The notes beneath the pieces were generated by a model that saw nothing but the letters and a program-made list of their open reading frames with translations, had not been told where the DNA came from and searched no databases. A program made the position numbers and the translations under genes. From Bifidobacterium olomucense (GTDB lineage Bacteria > Actinomycetota > Actinomycetes > Actinomycetales > Bifidobacteriaceae), in contig NZ_JAAIIG010000003.1 in assembly GCF_012932375.1 (NCBI RefSeq), forward strand, positions 186,001 to 250,000: a stretch of DNA of 64,000 bases, read 5' to 3'. Below are positions 29,216 through 37,434 of this stretch, piece by piece; position 1 is the first letter of the stretch, and each line of letters starts with the position of its first letter.

Positions 29216-29240
29216 GCTCCCCTTTCAGCGAGGGGAGTCG
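29216..29240. terminator. Hairpin after brnQ
   Basis: GGCTCCCCT (29216-29224) pairs with AGGGGAGTC (29232-29240) including one G-U pair, loop of 7 bases, starting 8 bases past the brnQ stop and followed by GTCTCTATTT. Its stem resembles several other terminators in this window. Confidence 0.7.
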
Positions 29241-29268
29241 TCTCTATTTACATTCAATAATTGAAATC

Positions 29269-30030
29269 TCACGCAGCTTTGGCTGCGGCCTCGTTGATAC
29301 AACGAATGGCGTTCAGCGTACGCGGATATCCGAGGTAAGGCATGCACTGGGAAACAACAGCGATAAGGAATCGCTGTTCATTGCCCACATGCAGATTTGC
29401 ACCGGCATGCGCGGTCAACTGCGGCTCGCAGCCGCCCTGTGCGGCGAGGAAGCATAATGTAATCATCTCGCGCTGGCGCACATCGAGCCCTCCGCGTGTG
29501 TAGTAATCACCAAAGCAATTATCGACCAACCACTTATTGATGTGACGGGTCTCTTCCGGGCCGGTCTGCGCGAATCCACGCATATGCGCGCCAAAGATGT
29601 CGATTTGCGATTGTTCGCCGGCGGCGGCACGCGTCTCTGGTGTGGTGGTGGATTGGCTTTCCAACGGCAGATTCACTCCACGATCGGCAAGGAGATGATT
29701 GACGATGTCGACGAACGGCAGTACTCGTCCGAAACCGAGGTAGGCGGTAGCCTGATAAACAATTTCCTTGAGCTGGACCGACGTCAGACCGGCGTCCAAT
29801 GCCTTGGGTGCCATCAAGGCAAACGCTTCGTGACCCTGACAACCTACCAGTACAGCGAGAATCGCCATCCAACGGGTCCGTTCGTCCATATCCGGATGGT
29901 TTGCGCCCGGCTCGTACCGCACCTCATCGTCGACGAAATTGCCGAAGAACTCGACTAATTCAGGATCGCTGGCCGCGAGCGTGGTGTCAGCGAACAACGA
30001 TTCGGATCCCTGTTCTTGATTATCGGACAT
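29269..30030 (-). CDS. Carboxymuconolactone decarboxylase-family protein, two CMD domains
   Basis: The 253-residue protein carries two CMD-type domains: residues ~45-115 (RTRWMAILAVLVGCQGHEAF...LKEIVYQATAYLGF) and ~183-245 (QREMITLCFLAAQGGCEPQLTAHAGANLHVGNEQ...QCMPYLGYPRTLNAI). The first has C64-x-x-H67 and the second Cys201 and His208, but no CxxC as in AhpD, so peroxidase activity is not assured. Members include gamma-carboxymuconolactone decarboxylases and redox-related proteins; aromatic catabolism is unlikely in this organism. ATG at 30030 follows AAGGAG; a 45-residue upstream extension is rejected. Confidence 0.85.
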   Translation of the reverse strand: MSDNQEQGSESLFADTTLAASDPELVEFFGNFVDDEVRYEPGANHPDMDERTRWMAILAVLVGCQGHEAFALMAPKALDAGLTSVQLKEIVYQATAYLGFGRVLPFVDIVNHLLADRGVNLPLESQSTTTPETRAAAGEQSQIDIFGAHMRGFAQTGPEETRHINKWLVDNCFGDYYTRGGLDVRQREMITLCFLAAQGGCEPQLTAHAGANLHVGNEQRFLIAVVSQCMPYLGYPRTLNAIRCINEAAAKAA

Positions 30031-30378
30031 GGTGGTTTCTCCTTTTTCCTCCGTCCTGATATCTGGTTTCAGCGTATGAGTCGGGCGGAATCGGGTCAAA
30101 TGCCTGAATCGCACCGTCCGATATAAGCGTCGGGCATAGTCTGGAAAGAGCATCGTCGAAAGCAAACGTTCATCAGTGGAACCGGCCCGTTACATCCAGT
30201 GAGATGGTGGCAAATAGTCACCCGACGCGCTGCTAAGGTACGCAACGTATGCGTTTGTTCGCCCCGCGCAAGGATTGCGTGTCTGCGACCGACGCCGATA
30301 CCGCAATCGCTGGCATACTGCATCGCACGCCACCATCGTGCGTACGGCATGCTGCGCACAGATAAAGGAGCATATTAC
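30031..30378. other. 348-bp divergent intergenic region
   Basis: Between the CMD-domain gene and the core-MetE gene. I see ribosome sites at both ends (AAGGAG each) and several short imperfect inverted repeats but no open frame with coding character, and no SAM, cobalamin or SAH riboswitch pattern that I can recognise. It should hold two divergent promoters. Confidence 0.5.
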
Positions 30379-31494
30379 ATGACCTATCAGCATAACGCCC
30401 CGTTCCGCGCGGATGTGGTCGGCAGCTATCTGCGCCCCGCTGAGCTCAAGGCCGCGCGCGCCGACTTCGAGGCCGGCCGTATCGATGCGGCAGCGCTTAA
30501 AGCCGTCGAGGATAAGGCCATCACCGAACTGGTGGCCAAGCAGAAGGCCGCCGGCCTGCATGTGATCACGGACGGCGAGTTTCGCCGTGCTTACTGGCAT
30601 CTTGATTTCATGTGGGGTCTGCAGGGCGTCCGCCGTGGCACCGCGCCCATCCAATTCAAGGGTTCGGACGGCACCGCCGTGGTCGAGGCTGCCGGCGTGG
30701 TCGGTGAGATCAGTGGTGCGAACCACCCGTTTGTGGAGCATTACCGCTTTGTCAAGGCCTTGGAGGATGAGAACACCATTGCCAAGCAGACCGTGCCATC
30801 CCCTGCCCAGACGTTGTTCGTGCTCCAGCAGGGCATAGCCGAGGATACTGCGAACCCGTATGCGGACAACAACGCACTCGCTCAAGCCATCGCTGACGCC
30901 TACATCCAAGTGGCGCATGACTTGTATGCAGCCGGTTGCCGTACACTGCAGTTTGATGACTGCACATGGGGCGCGTTCGTGTCCGAGGACTTCAAGGACA
31001 CCGTGTTCGGCGTGGATGCCAAGACCGTGCAACGTCAGTTTGCGGCCGTGAACAACGCGGTAATCGCCGCCATGCCAGAGGACATGGTAGTCACCACGCA
31101 TATCTGCCGCGGCAACTACCAGTCGCAGTGGTTTTCTGCCGGCGGTTATGGACAAGTGGCGGATGTACTCTTCGGCGAAGAGAACGTGTCTGCTTACTAT
31201 CTGGAATTCGACGATGACCGTTCCGGTGATTTCGAGCCATTGGCCAAAGTATCCGGGGATAAGAAGGTGGTGTTGGGCCTTATTACCTCGAAGAAGCCGG
31301 AGCTTGAGGATCCTGAAGCCATCAAGGCGCGTATCGCCGAGACTGCGCAGTACGTGCCGTTGGAGCGTCTGTGCCTGTCCACGCAGTGCGGTTTCGCTTC
31401 CACGGAGGAGGGCAATCACCTGACCGAAGACCAGCAATGGGCCAAGATCGCCCTAGTACGTTCCATCGCGGATGAGGTATGGCCGAGCCGTTAA
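30379..31494 (+). CDS. Core-MetE / YxjG-like cobalamin-independent methionine synthase family protein
   Basis: This 371-residue protein corresponds only to the C-terminal catalytic barrel of MetE (family length ~750 for full MetE). The zinc ligands are present: His241 and Cys243 (THICRGNY), Glu276 (YLEFDD) and Cys337 (STQCGFAS). It starts FRADVVGSYLRPAELKAAR, as in Bacillus YxjG/YxjH. Such short proteins transfer a methyl group to homocysteine, sometimes from donors other than methyl-folate. ATG at 30379 has AAAGGAG 8 bases upstream. Stands alone. Donor specificity is unknown. Confidence 0.88.
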   Translation: MTYQHNAPFRADVVGSYLRPAELKAARADFEAGRIDAAALKAVEDKAITELVAKQKAAGLHVITDGEFRRAYWHLDFMWGLQGVRRGTAPIQFKGSDGTAVVEAAGVVGEISGANHPFVEHYRFVKALEDENTIAKQTVPSPAQTLFVLQQGIAEDTANPYADNNALAQAIADAYIQVAHDLYAAGCRTLQFDDCTWGAFVSEDFKDTVFGVDAKTVQRQFAAVNNAVIAAMPEDMVVTTHICRGNYQSQWFSAGGYGQVADVLFGEENVSAYYLEFDDDRSGDFEPLAKVSGDKKVVLGLITSKKPELEDPEAIKARIAETAQYVPLERLCLSTQCGFASTEEGNHLTEDQQWAKIALVRSIADEVWPSR

Positions 31495-31495
31495 G

Positions 31496-31518
31496 CAGAC
31501 GGTCCGGTGGACCGTCTG
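31496..31518 (+). terminator. Hairpin after the core-MetE gene
   Basis: Perfect 10-bp stem CAGACGGTCC (31496-31505) with 31509-31518 and a 3-base loop, directly after the stop codon. The following ~100 bp hold further small hairpins and a second copy of CCGAGCCGTTAA seen at the gene's end. Confidence 0.65.
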
Positions 31519-31627
31519 TAGGCGAGGCCGAGCAGCGACAGCTGCGAGGTGATGATGAGTCCCGCTGAGAGCGGGTCTTCAGTTGCTGGACCGAGCCGTT
31601 AAACGGACAATTAACAACTGCAGGTTA

Positions 31628-31660
31628 GGTTTGGCTCCCCTCGGTGAGGAGAGCCAAACC
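31628..31660. terminator. Hairpin between core-MetE and the XRE-aminotransferase gene
   Basis: 15-base arms GGTTTGGCTCCCCTC (31628-31642) and 31646-31660 with one mismatch and a 3-base loop, ending 4 bases before the aminotransferase stop codon. The genes are convergent. Confidence 0.7.
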
Positions 31661-31664
31661 CATC

Positions 31665-33278
31665 TCACGCTTGCCAGTAATAGCTAAAGAAGTTCGCAAT
31701 CTTGTCGGTGGCGTCCTTAAGCACCTCGATACGGGGCAGGTAGACGATACGGAAGTGATCCGGCTCGCCCCAGTTGAAGCCTCCACCGCGGGTGATAAGG
31801 ATACGCTCATCATGGAGCAGGTCAAGGGCGAACTGCTCGTCATCGCGGATATTGAACTTTTTCACGTCGATCTTCGGGAAGATGTAGAAAGCGGCTTTCG
31901 GCTTAACGGCAGTGAGCCCCGGAATCGAGTTGATGGCGTTGTAAATGTATTCGCGCTGCTCGTATAGACGTCCTCCGGGCACGATGTAGTCGTTGACGGA
32001 CTGATGGCCGCCGAGTGCCGTCTGCACGATGGACTGCGCAGGCACATTCGAACAGATACGCATATTCGCCAACATGTTGAGGCCTTCGATATAGTCCTTG
32101 GCGATGCGCTTGTTGCCGGAAAGCACCATCCAGCCCACACGGTAGCCGGCGATCATATGCGATTTGGACAGTCCGGAGAACGTCACGCAGAACAGATCAG
32201 GAGCCAGCGACGCAATGGACGTATGTGTGAGCCCATCCATGACCAGACGATCGTAGATCTCGTCAGAGAAAATCATGAGCTGGTGTTCGCGTGCGATGTC
32301 CACGATCTCCTGCAGCACTTCCTTCGGGTAAAGCGCGCCGGTAGGGTTGTTTGGGTTGATGAGCACGATGGCGACCGTACGGTCGGTGATCTTGGCACGA
32401 ATGTCGTCAAGATCCGGATACCATTCGGACTGCTCATCACACACGTAATGTACGGCAGTGCCGCCGGCCAGATTCACACAGGCAGTCCATAGCGGATAGT
32501 CGGGGCTGGGAATGAGCACTTCATCGCCGTCATCCAGCAGCGCAGACATACACAGGTTAATGAGCTCACTGACACCGTTGCCTGTGTAGATGTCGTCGAT
32601 GGTGACATTCGGCAGATTCTTGAGCTGCGCATACTGCATGATGGCCTTGCGCGCGGAGAACAATCCCTTGGACGGCGAATATCCTTCAGTGTCAGTCAAC
32701 TGATGCGCCATATCGTAAACGACTTCATCCGGTGTGCGGAAACCGAACGGCGCAGGGTTGCCGATGTTCAATTTCAGAATGTGTGTGCCGTCCGCCTCCA
32801 TACGGGCCGCCTCGTCCACCACCGGACCACGCACATCATACAAAACATTGTCAAGCTTGTGTGACTTGCCGAATGTACGGCGGCGACTTGAAGGGATTTC
32901 TGTTTCCAAAGGGCGAGTATCAGAAAGTTCATTATGGTTCAATTTCAACGCCTCGGTTCCTGTATTGTTGTTTGTTGTGATGATATCGTTGTCATGATTA
33001 GTGGTGACATCGTTGTCACGCCCAACAAGTGGCGCATCCTGCAGCAATCGAGGAGAAGATTCCTCGCCACGCAGCCAGCTCGCGTCTACATCTAATTCCC
33101 CGGCAAGAAACAAAAGCACATCCTCGCGCGGTACGGTTTTGCCGGATACATATTGGCTGATGTGACTTTTCCCCATTTTCACGCCGCTATGCTCAGCCGC
33201 GCGAACAAGATCAACTTGCTTCAGCCCCCGACTGTTCATTGCATTACGCAGCCGCTCCGCGAATACTGATGCGCTCAT
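31665..33278 (-). CDS. XRE-family HTH domain fused to AlaT/AspB-type aminotransferase
   Basis: The 537-residue protein has an N-terminal Cro/XRE helix-turn-helix (residues ~1-70: FAERLRNAMNSRGLKQVDLVRAAE...KSHISQYVSGKTVPREDVLLFLAGEL), a ~60-residue low-complexity Asn/Asp/Thr-rich linker, then a complete fold-type I aminotransferase (from ~residue 125; LKLNIGNPAPFGF, GNGVSELI, NPNNPTGALYP, FSDEIYDRLV, Schiff-base Lys in FSGLSKSHMIAGYRVGW). The catalytic part is like alanine-forming AlaT/AlaA enzymes. MocR regulators pair a GntR-type domain with an aminotransferase; here the DNA-binding part is XRE and the enzyme core looks active. ATG at 33278 follows GGAGG. GTTCAA repeats lie upstream. Confidence 0.9.
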   Translation of the reverse strand: MSASVFAERLRNAMNSRGLKQVDLVRAAEHSGVKMGKSHISQYVSGKTVPREDVLLFLAGELDVDASWLRGEESSPRLLQDAPLVGRDNDVTTNHDNDIITTNNNTGTEALKLNHNELSDTRPLETEIPSSRRRTFGKSHKLDNVLYDVRGPVVDEAARMEADGTHILKLNIGNPAPFGFRTPDEVVYDMAHQLTDTEGYSPSKGLFSARKAIMQYAQLKNLPNVTIDDIYTGNGVSELINLCMSALLDDGDEVLIPSPDYPLWTACVNLAGGTAVHYVCDEQSEWYPDLDDIRAKITDRTVAIVLINPNNPTGALYPKEVLQEIVDIAREHQLMIFSDEIYDRLVMDGLTHTSIASLAPDLFCVTFSGLSKSHMIAGYRVGWMVLSGNKRIAKDYIEGLNMLANMRICSNVPAQSIVQTALGGHQSVNDYIVPGGRLYEQREYIYNAINSIPGLTAVKPKAAFYIFPKIDVKKFNIRDDEQFALDLLHDERILITRGGGFNWGEPDHFRIVYLPRIEVLKDATDKIANFFSYYWQA

Positions 33279-33296
33279 ATTATGCCTCCAACCGAA

Positions 33297-33402
33297 GTTC
33301 AATTCCCTGCGTTGAACTTCGGTTCAAAGCATACGCCTAGTTCAATATAAGTTCAATAACGAGCGTGTAAACGCACATGACTTCGTCACATGAAAGGTTC
33401 AA
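33297..33402. promoter_or_regulatory. Array of GTTCAA hexamers, candidate operator of the HTH-aminotransferase
   Basis: GTTCAA occurs at 33297, 33322, 33340, 33351 and 33397, and as its complement TTGAAC at 33312. The pair at 33312-33327 makes a palindrome TTGAAC-TTCG-GTTCAA. Two copies are spaced 11 bp apart (one helical turn). They lie between the divergent-overlapping start of the HTH-aminotransferase gene and the 3' end of the PfkB gene. Autoregulation is inference. Confidence 0.6.
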
Positions 33403-34342
33403 TTTCTTGCCGCGAGGGACAAGTCGCAGGTCCGGATCGTGTAACGGAAATTGCAGCAGCAACGTTGGCTATACGTACCGCTTCATAGAGCGAAGCGCCG
33501 CGAATGAGTTCTGCGCTCATCACCCCTACATGGCAATCGCCCGCTCCGTTAGTATCGACGGCATGCACATGATGGGACGGTACCAATCGCGCGCGCTCCC
33601 CCGCTGCGGCACTCAGCCATGCACCCGAAGCTCCAGCACGAAGAATCACGGGAGAGTCCAATCGCTCACTGAGCGCAGTACAAACGGTTTCTGCATCTCG
33701 CGCAATCGCGCCGGACAATCCCAGACGACGTCCCAGCGCCAGCCCTTCCTCATAGTTGCAGGACCATATAGGCCGGTGGGCAATAATGGCATTCAACAGC
33801 CGGTCTTCCGCCCCCGCTGCCACCGAGGATGGATCAAATACGGTGGTGAAGCGATGGAAAGTATACCGTTCGAGGAAAGCGAGCAATCCTCGCGAGGTGG
33901 GATGCGCAAACGTGTAGCCGTTAATATGAACGATGTCTGCATCGGTTGGCTTGATGCCATTGAAGCAGCGTTCATCACCCTGGGTCTCAGCGCCTCGCAC
34001 TGTTACGAACGTGCGTTCGGCACGCGCATCGGTCATGGCCATGCAGATACCGGAATCACGAGTTGAATCAGTGAGTCCGATATGGGCGATACCGTCGTCG
34101 ACCAATGCATCCCGAATCTGCGTAGCCCATGGACCAGTACCGATGATACCGCCGTGCGCCGCCGCGACGCCCATTTGGCGCACAGCATGCAGGATATTGA
34201 AACTGGATCCTACTCGGGCCACGGCTTCATCAGCGAAGGCGTCACCTCCAGGCTCCGGCACGCGATCGATACGCATGGTCAGGTCAACAAGCATCTGGCC
34301 TAGACTGATAACTCGTCCCGCGGCGGGATTGTCACTGCTCAT
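33386..34342 (-). CDS. PfkB-family carbohydrate/nucleoside kinase
   Basis: This 318-residue ribokinase-fold protein has the N-terminal GQMLVDLTMRIDRVPEPGGD stretch and the C-terminal anion-hole motif DTNGAGDCHVGVM (residues ~253-265), whose Asp is the catalytic base. The substrate (ribose, nucleoside or other sugar) is not evident. ATG at 34342 has AAGGG upstream; an alternative start at 34390 is less likely. Its start overlaps the 3' end of the ADP-ribosylglycohydrolase gene by 11 bp, so it is last in an ldh-HAD-ADP-ribosylglycohydrolase-PfkB operon. The context suggests ribosyl or nucleoside salvage (inference). Confidence 0.88.
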   Translation of the reverse strand: MSSDNPAAGRVISLGQMLVDLTMRIDRVPEPGGDAFADEAVARVGSSFNILHAVRQMGVAAAHGGIIGTGPWATQIRDALVDDGIAHIGLTDSTRDSGICMAMTDARAERTFVTVRGAETQGDERCFNGIKPTDADIVHINGYTFAHPTSRGLLAFLERYTFHRFTTVFDPSSVAAGAEDRLLNAIIAHRPIWSCNYEEGLALGRRLGLSGAIARDAETVCTALSERLDSPVILRAGASGAWLSAAAGERARLVPSHHVHAVDTNGAGDCHVGVMSAELIRGASLYEAVRIANVAAAISVTRSGPATCPSRQEIEPFM

Positions 34343-35402
34343 ATTTATCCCTTTCGGACAGATCCAGCAGTCGTTCGGCCACGGCGGCAAGATCCAGACC
34401 GTTCACTTCTTCCACCGCACGAGCCAAATCAGCGGGTAAAGCGCTAGCTCCATGGCACGCGCCAAGAATTGCACCGCTGATAGCCGCAATGGTGTCAGTG
34501 TCCCCACCTAAGTTGGCTGCCACAACTAGAGCATCATACGGACGCTCAGCATATCGGGCAATAATTGCACATGCTGCGGGAACGGATTCATTGGCCTCTA
34601 CGCTGGTACCGATTAGGTCACGCAAATGCTGGGCGAACATATCATGATCGTAGAGGTCAGCGGCGTTATCGCCTATATGATCTCGCGCCCAATTGATGGC
34701 CCACCGCGCACGAGCAATCACCGATGCTTTTGCGGACCAATGACCTGTATCAAGCCCCTCGAACTGTCTCATAGCTAAGTATGCAGTCACAAAATTGCAG
34801 GCCAGAAGCAAAGCTTCCACCGGAGCCGCCCCATTGATGCCGTAGCTTACAGCCGCAGCGACCAGCATGGTGGACTCAAGCCCTTGTCTGGTGTTATGTG
34901 TCACGATAGAGGATCGCCGCGCGATTTCCGCCAGATGCGGGCCGGGTCTATTGGCAATGCCAATGGGGCATGCACGCATAGCACCACCGTTGGTAGTGCC
35001 GAGAATACCGGTTTGCTCTACGGCGACACCGGCTTGGAACTGTTCAAGAGCCCGTTTGGTAGAGGGGCCCAGCAAGTCCAGCGAACCCTTGGCTTTCATA
35101 TCCGCTTCCCAATTCAGCAATGCACAAGCATACTGACGAATATCAAGTTCACCGTTGCCGTCAATGAGCTGATTGGCCAGCAACAACGCCTGCTCGGTAT
35201 CGTCGGTAACGCTTCCGGCCTGCATGTTCGCCGCAATGGGTTGCCGGGCGGATGCCTCTATGAAAGTGCGAATAGGAGCATTGCCATATTCCGCACGAAT
35301 TGTCTCCGGGGACATGCTCTGTGTGGGCATGCCGAGCGCATCGCCGATAGCGAGGCCCAGCAACGCCCCCATGGCATGATCATGCATGGAACCAATCACC
35401 AT
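34332..35402 (-). CDS. ADP-ribosylglycohydrolase family protein
   Basis: The 356-residue protein shows the DraG/ARH fold signatures: GALLGLAIGDALGMPTQ near the N-terminus, the first metal site SVTDDTEQALLLA (residues ~66-78) and the second NLGGDTDTIAAISGAILGACHG near residue 305. Family enzymes hydrolyse ADP-ribose from protein side chains or related N/O-glycosidic bonds with two Mg ions. ATG at 35402 follows AGGA and lies 5 bases after the HAD gene's stop; an earlier ATG at 35432 would overlap the HAD gene more. No partner ADP-ribosyltransferase is visible nearby, so a small-molecule substrate is possible. Confidence 0.88.
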   Translation of the reverse strand: MVIGSMHDHAMGALLGLAIGDALGMPTQSMSPETIRAEYGNAPIRTFIEASARQPIAANMQAGSVTDDTEQALLLANQLIDGNGELDIRQYACALLNWEADMKAKGSLDLLGPSTKRALEQFQAGVAVEQTGILGTTNGGAMRACPIGIANRPGPHLAEIARRSSIVTHNTRQGLESTMLVAAAVSYGINGAAPVEALLLACNFVTAYLAMRQFEGLDTGHWSAKASVIARARWAINWARDHIGDNAADLYDHDMFAQHLRDLIGTSVEANESVPAACAIIARYAERPYDALVVAANLGGDTDTIAAISGAILGACHGASALPADLARAVEEVNGLDLAAVAERLLDLSERDKYEQ

Positions 35403-35407
35403 GTTTC

Positions 35408-36316
35408 CTACTGTAGTCGGGATTCGATCCATTGGGCCACGCCGTCTTCGTTATTAGGCGAACAGATTTCGTCGGCGATAGCAAGTACCGCCGGATTGGC
35501 GTTGGATACAGCTATTCCCCTACCGGCCGTCTGCATCATAGTTATGTCAATGAGATCATCGCCGAATGCGACTGTCTGTTCGACAGGTATATCGAAACGA
35601 TCACAGACAAGTCGCATGGCATGTTGCTTGTTGGCTTCGGGATTCATAAGCATCCACATGACGCCTTCGCTCACCGAAATCTCAAAATCGTCCGGTATGA
35701 GCGGGCGCAACATATCCCATTGATCAGGTTCGGGGAAAATCGTAATTTTATCAGCCACGCCATCAGGCACATCATGAAAGTCGGTGTATCGAAAAGTCTG
35801 TGTTTTCCAATAAACGCTAACGTCAAAATTGGTGTATCGTACGTCGTCCATTACGATGCCGATTCTCAGCTCCGGAATGGCACTCAACAAATCAAGACAG
35901 ACTTCACACGCACGGCGCGAAGGGAACCCGATTTTGATCAGGCTTCCGTCATTTGGAACCGCTCCAGAGGTGAGCGTGTCGAAGTTGGAATGGGCCGGGT
36001 CAAAATCAATGAGTGCACCATTCAGATAGATCACGGCATCAACCGGCAGTTGCTCGGCGAATCTCAATCCAGTGCTGACTGGACGTGCAGTGGCAATGAC
36101 GAATCGAGAGCCCGCGTCATGCGCACGTTCAATAGCGCGAATGCTACGCTCGCTGATGTCGCGATCCTCAAATACCTCGGCGTCATGAAGCAATGTGCCA
36201 TCAAGATCAGCAACAATCAGTGACGGCAACATATTAGCCAAAGGATCGGGCCCACAAGAAGTATTGCGGACTGGATTATGCGCGGTAACTGTCCGAACAT
36301 CATCATGAATCGTCAT
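35408..36316 (-). CDS. HAD-superfamily hydrolase, Cof/subfamily IIB type
   Basis: This 302-residue protein carries the HAD motif I DLDGTLLHD (core starts near residue 35), motif II in VIATARP, and motif III/IV in VAFGDDLIDITMMQTAGRGIAVSNA. The subfamily (Cof-like, with a C2B cap) dephosphorylates sugar phosphates or other small phosphates. The ATG at 36316 shares a base with the ldh stop (TGATG); a later start at 36232 (MLPSLIVADLDG) would remove a 28-residue leader without family similarity and is a fair alternative. Coupled to ldh upstream and the ADP-ribosylglycohydrolase downstream. Confidence 0.88.
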   Translation of the reverse strand: MTIHDDVRTVTAHNPVRNTSCGPDPLANMLPSLIVADLDGTLLHDAEVFEDRDISERSIRAIERAHDAGSRFVIATARPVSTGLRFAEQLPVDAVIYLNGALIDFDPAHSNFDTLTSGAVPNDGSLIKIGFPSRRACEVCLDLLSAIPELRIGIVMDDVRYTNFDVSVYWKTQTFRYTDFHDVPDGVADKITIFPEPDQWDMLRPLIPDDFEISVSEGVMWMLMNPEANKQHAMRLVCDRFDIPVEQTVAFGDDLIDITMMQTAGRGIAVSNANPAVLAIADEICSPNNEDGVAQWIESRLQ

Positions 36317-37266
36317 CACAACAGTCCTTGGCAATACGAACGAACGAGTTCTGCAGAATGATGGAGCTTGGCGTGCTCTTCTTCAGTGAGTTCAAGCTCC
36401 ACAATCTCATTGGCACCATTGGCACGCAGTTCAGTGGGCACTCCCAGGAATACATCATGCTCGCCATATTCGCCATCGAGCAATGTGGAGACAGGTACGA
36501 TACGCCGTTCATCCCACAAGATGGTCTGCACGATTCCGGCCACGGTAGAGGCGATGCCAAAGTTGGTCCCTCCCTTGGCCGCGACGATCTCATTGCCTCG
36601 CATTCTCGTCTTTGCCTCAATCTCAGCGGTGGATACCGAGGCGAAACGATCCTGATTATCAGCAAGGAATCGGGCGAATGGTTTGCCGCCAAGCGAGACG
36701 GTGGACCATGCGGCGAATTGCGAATCGCCATGCTCTCCCATGACGAAGCCGCCCACGTTGCGCGGATCCAAGCCCGTCTCCTCTCCAATAATGGTTTTCA
36801 GCCGTGAAGTATCAAGCGCGGTGCCGGTGCCGAGCACCTGCGTACGCGGAAGACCGGACCTTTTCCATGCGTACCATGCCATCACATCCACCGGATTGGA
36901 CACCATAACAATGACACCGTTGAATCCGGAAGCCATAACATTGGCCACCACTTCTCCGACCAAACCGACCGTAAAGCCCAGCTCGGCAAGTCGTGTGGAA
37001 TTGGCCGGTGGCTTACGGCCTACGGTGATGACCACGATGTCCGCATCCTTGCAATCCGAATAATCACCAGTGCGTACCTTCACATGGCGATCCTGGAACT
37101 CGCTGCCATCGTCCAAATCATGAGCCTCTCCCAGTGCCTTTGCGCCGAAATGATCAATGAGCACTAATTCATTGCATAATCCATGTGTAACAATGCCGAA
37201 TGCCGCGGTGGCTCCCACCTGCCCGGTGCCGACGATAACGACACGGTTCCTGTTCATAGTAACCAT
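36316..37266 (-). CDS. ldh1: L-lactate dehydrogenase (type 1)
   Basis: The 316-residue NAD-dependent enzyme reduces pyruvate to L-lactate, a main end product of bifidobacterial fermentation. It has the Rossmann motif VGTGQVGAT (residues 12-20), Arg92 in the substrate loop, Asn124 (MVSNPVDV), Arg155, and catalytic His179 in GEHGDS. It matches what I recall as the L-lactate dehydrogenase 1 paralogue of B. longum, distinct from the major Ldh2. ATG at 37266 follows GGAAGGAG at 6 bases; a second ATG is 9 bases later. First gene of a four-gene coupled operon. Confidence 0.93.
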   Translation of the reverse strand: MVTMNRNRVVIVGTGQVGATAAFGIVTHGLCNELVLIDHFGAKALGEAHDLDDGSEFQDRHVKVRTGDYSDCKDADIVVITVGRKPPANSTRLAELGFTVGLVGEVVANVMASGFNGVIVMVSNPVDVMAWYAWKRSGLPRTQVLGTGTALDTSRLKTIIGEETGLDPRNVGGFVMGEHGDSQFAAWSTVSLGGKPFARFLADNQDRFASVSTAEIEAKTRMRGNEIVAAKGGTNFGIASTVAGIVQTILWDERRIVPVSTLLDGEYGEHDVFLGVPTELRANGANEIVELELTEEEHAKLHHSAELVRSYCQGLL

Positions 37267-37357
37267 CTCATGCTCCTTCCTGAACACTGCTTCAGCCTGA
37301 CACAATAGTACCGGCCAGCATGGTGCTTGACAGCCGGCAAGCACCATGACATCAAAA

Positions 37358-37402
37358 AAGCTGCGGCCCGCAACCGAAAGCAACAGTTGCGGGCCGCAGC
37401 TT
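37358..37402 (-). terminator. Rho-independent terminator of secG (pgk-tpiA-secG)
   Basis: Perfect 17-bp GC-rich stem (37358-37374 with 37386-37402) with an 11-base loop, followed on the minus strand by a run of T (AGCTTTTTTGAT). It lies 32 bases past the secG stop and separates the glycolytic cluster from ldh1. Confidence 0.92.
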
Positions 37403-37434
37403 AATAAAGCCTCTAGGCATTGACTGCACGGGAA

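Noticed and set aside
30031..30378. Possible SAM, SAH or cobalamin riboswitch before the core-MetE gene
   Set aside because: Looked for their conserved cores; only short fragments such as GCGCTGCT resemble them, with no matching second half.
31495..31627. Small-RNA or repeat unit with duplicated CCGAGCCGTTAA and several mini-hairpins
   Set aside because: The duplication is only about 12 bp and the hairpins are short; not enough to call a feature beyond the terminator.
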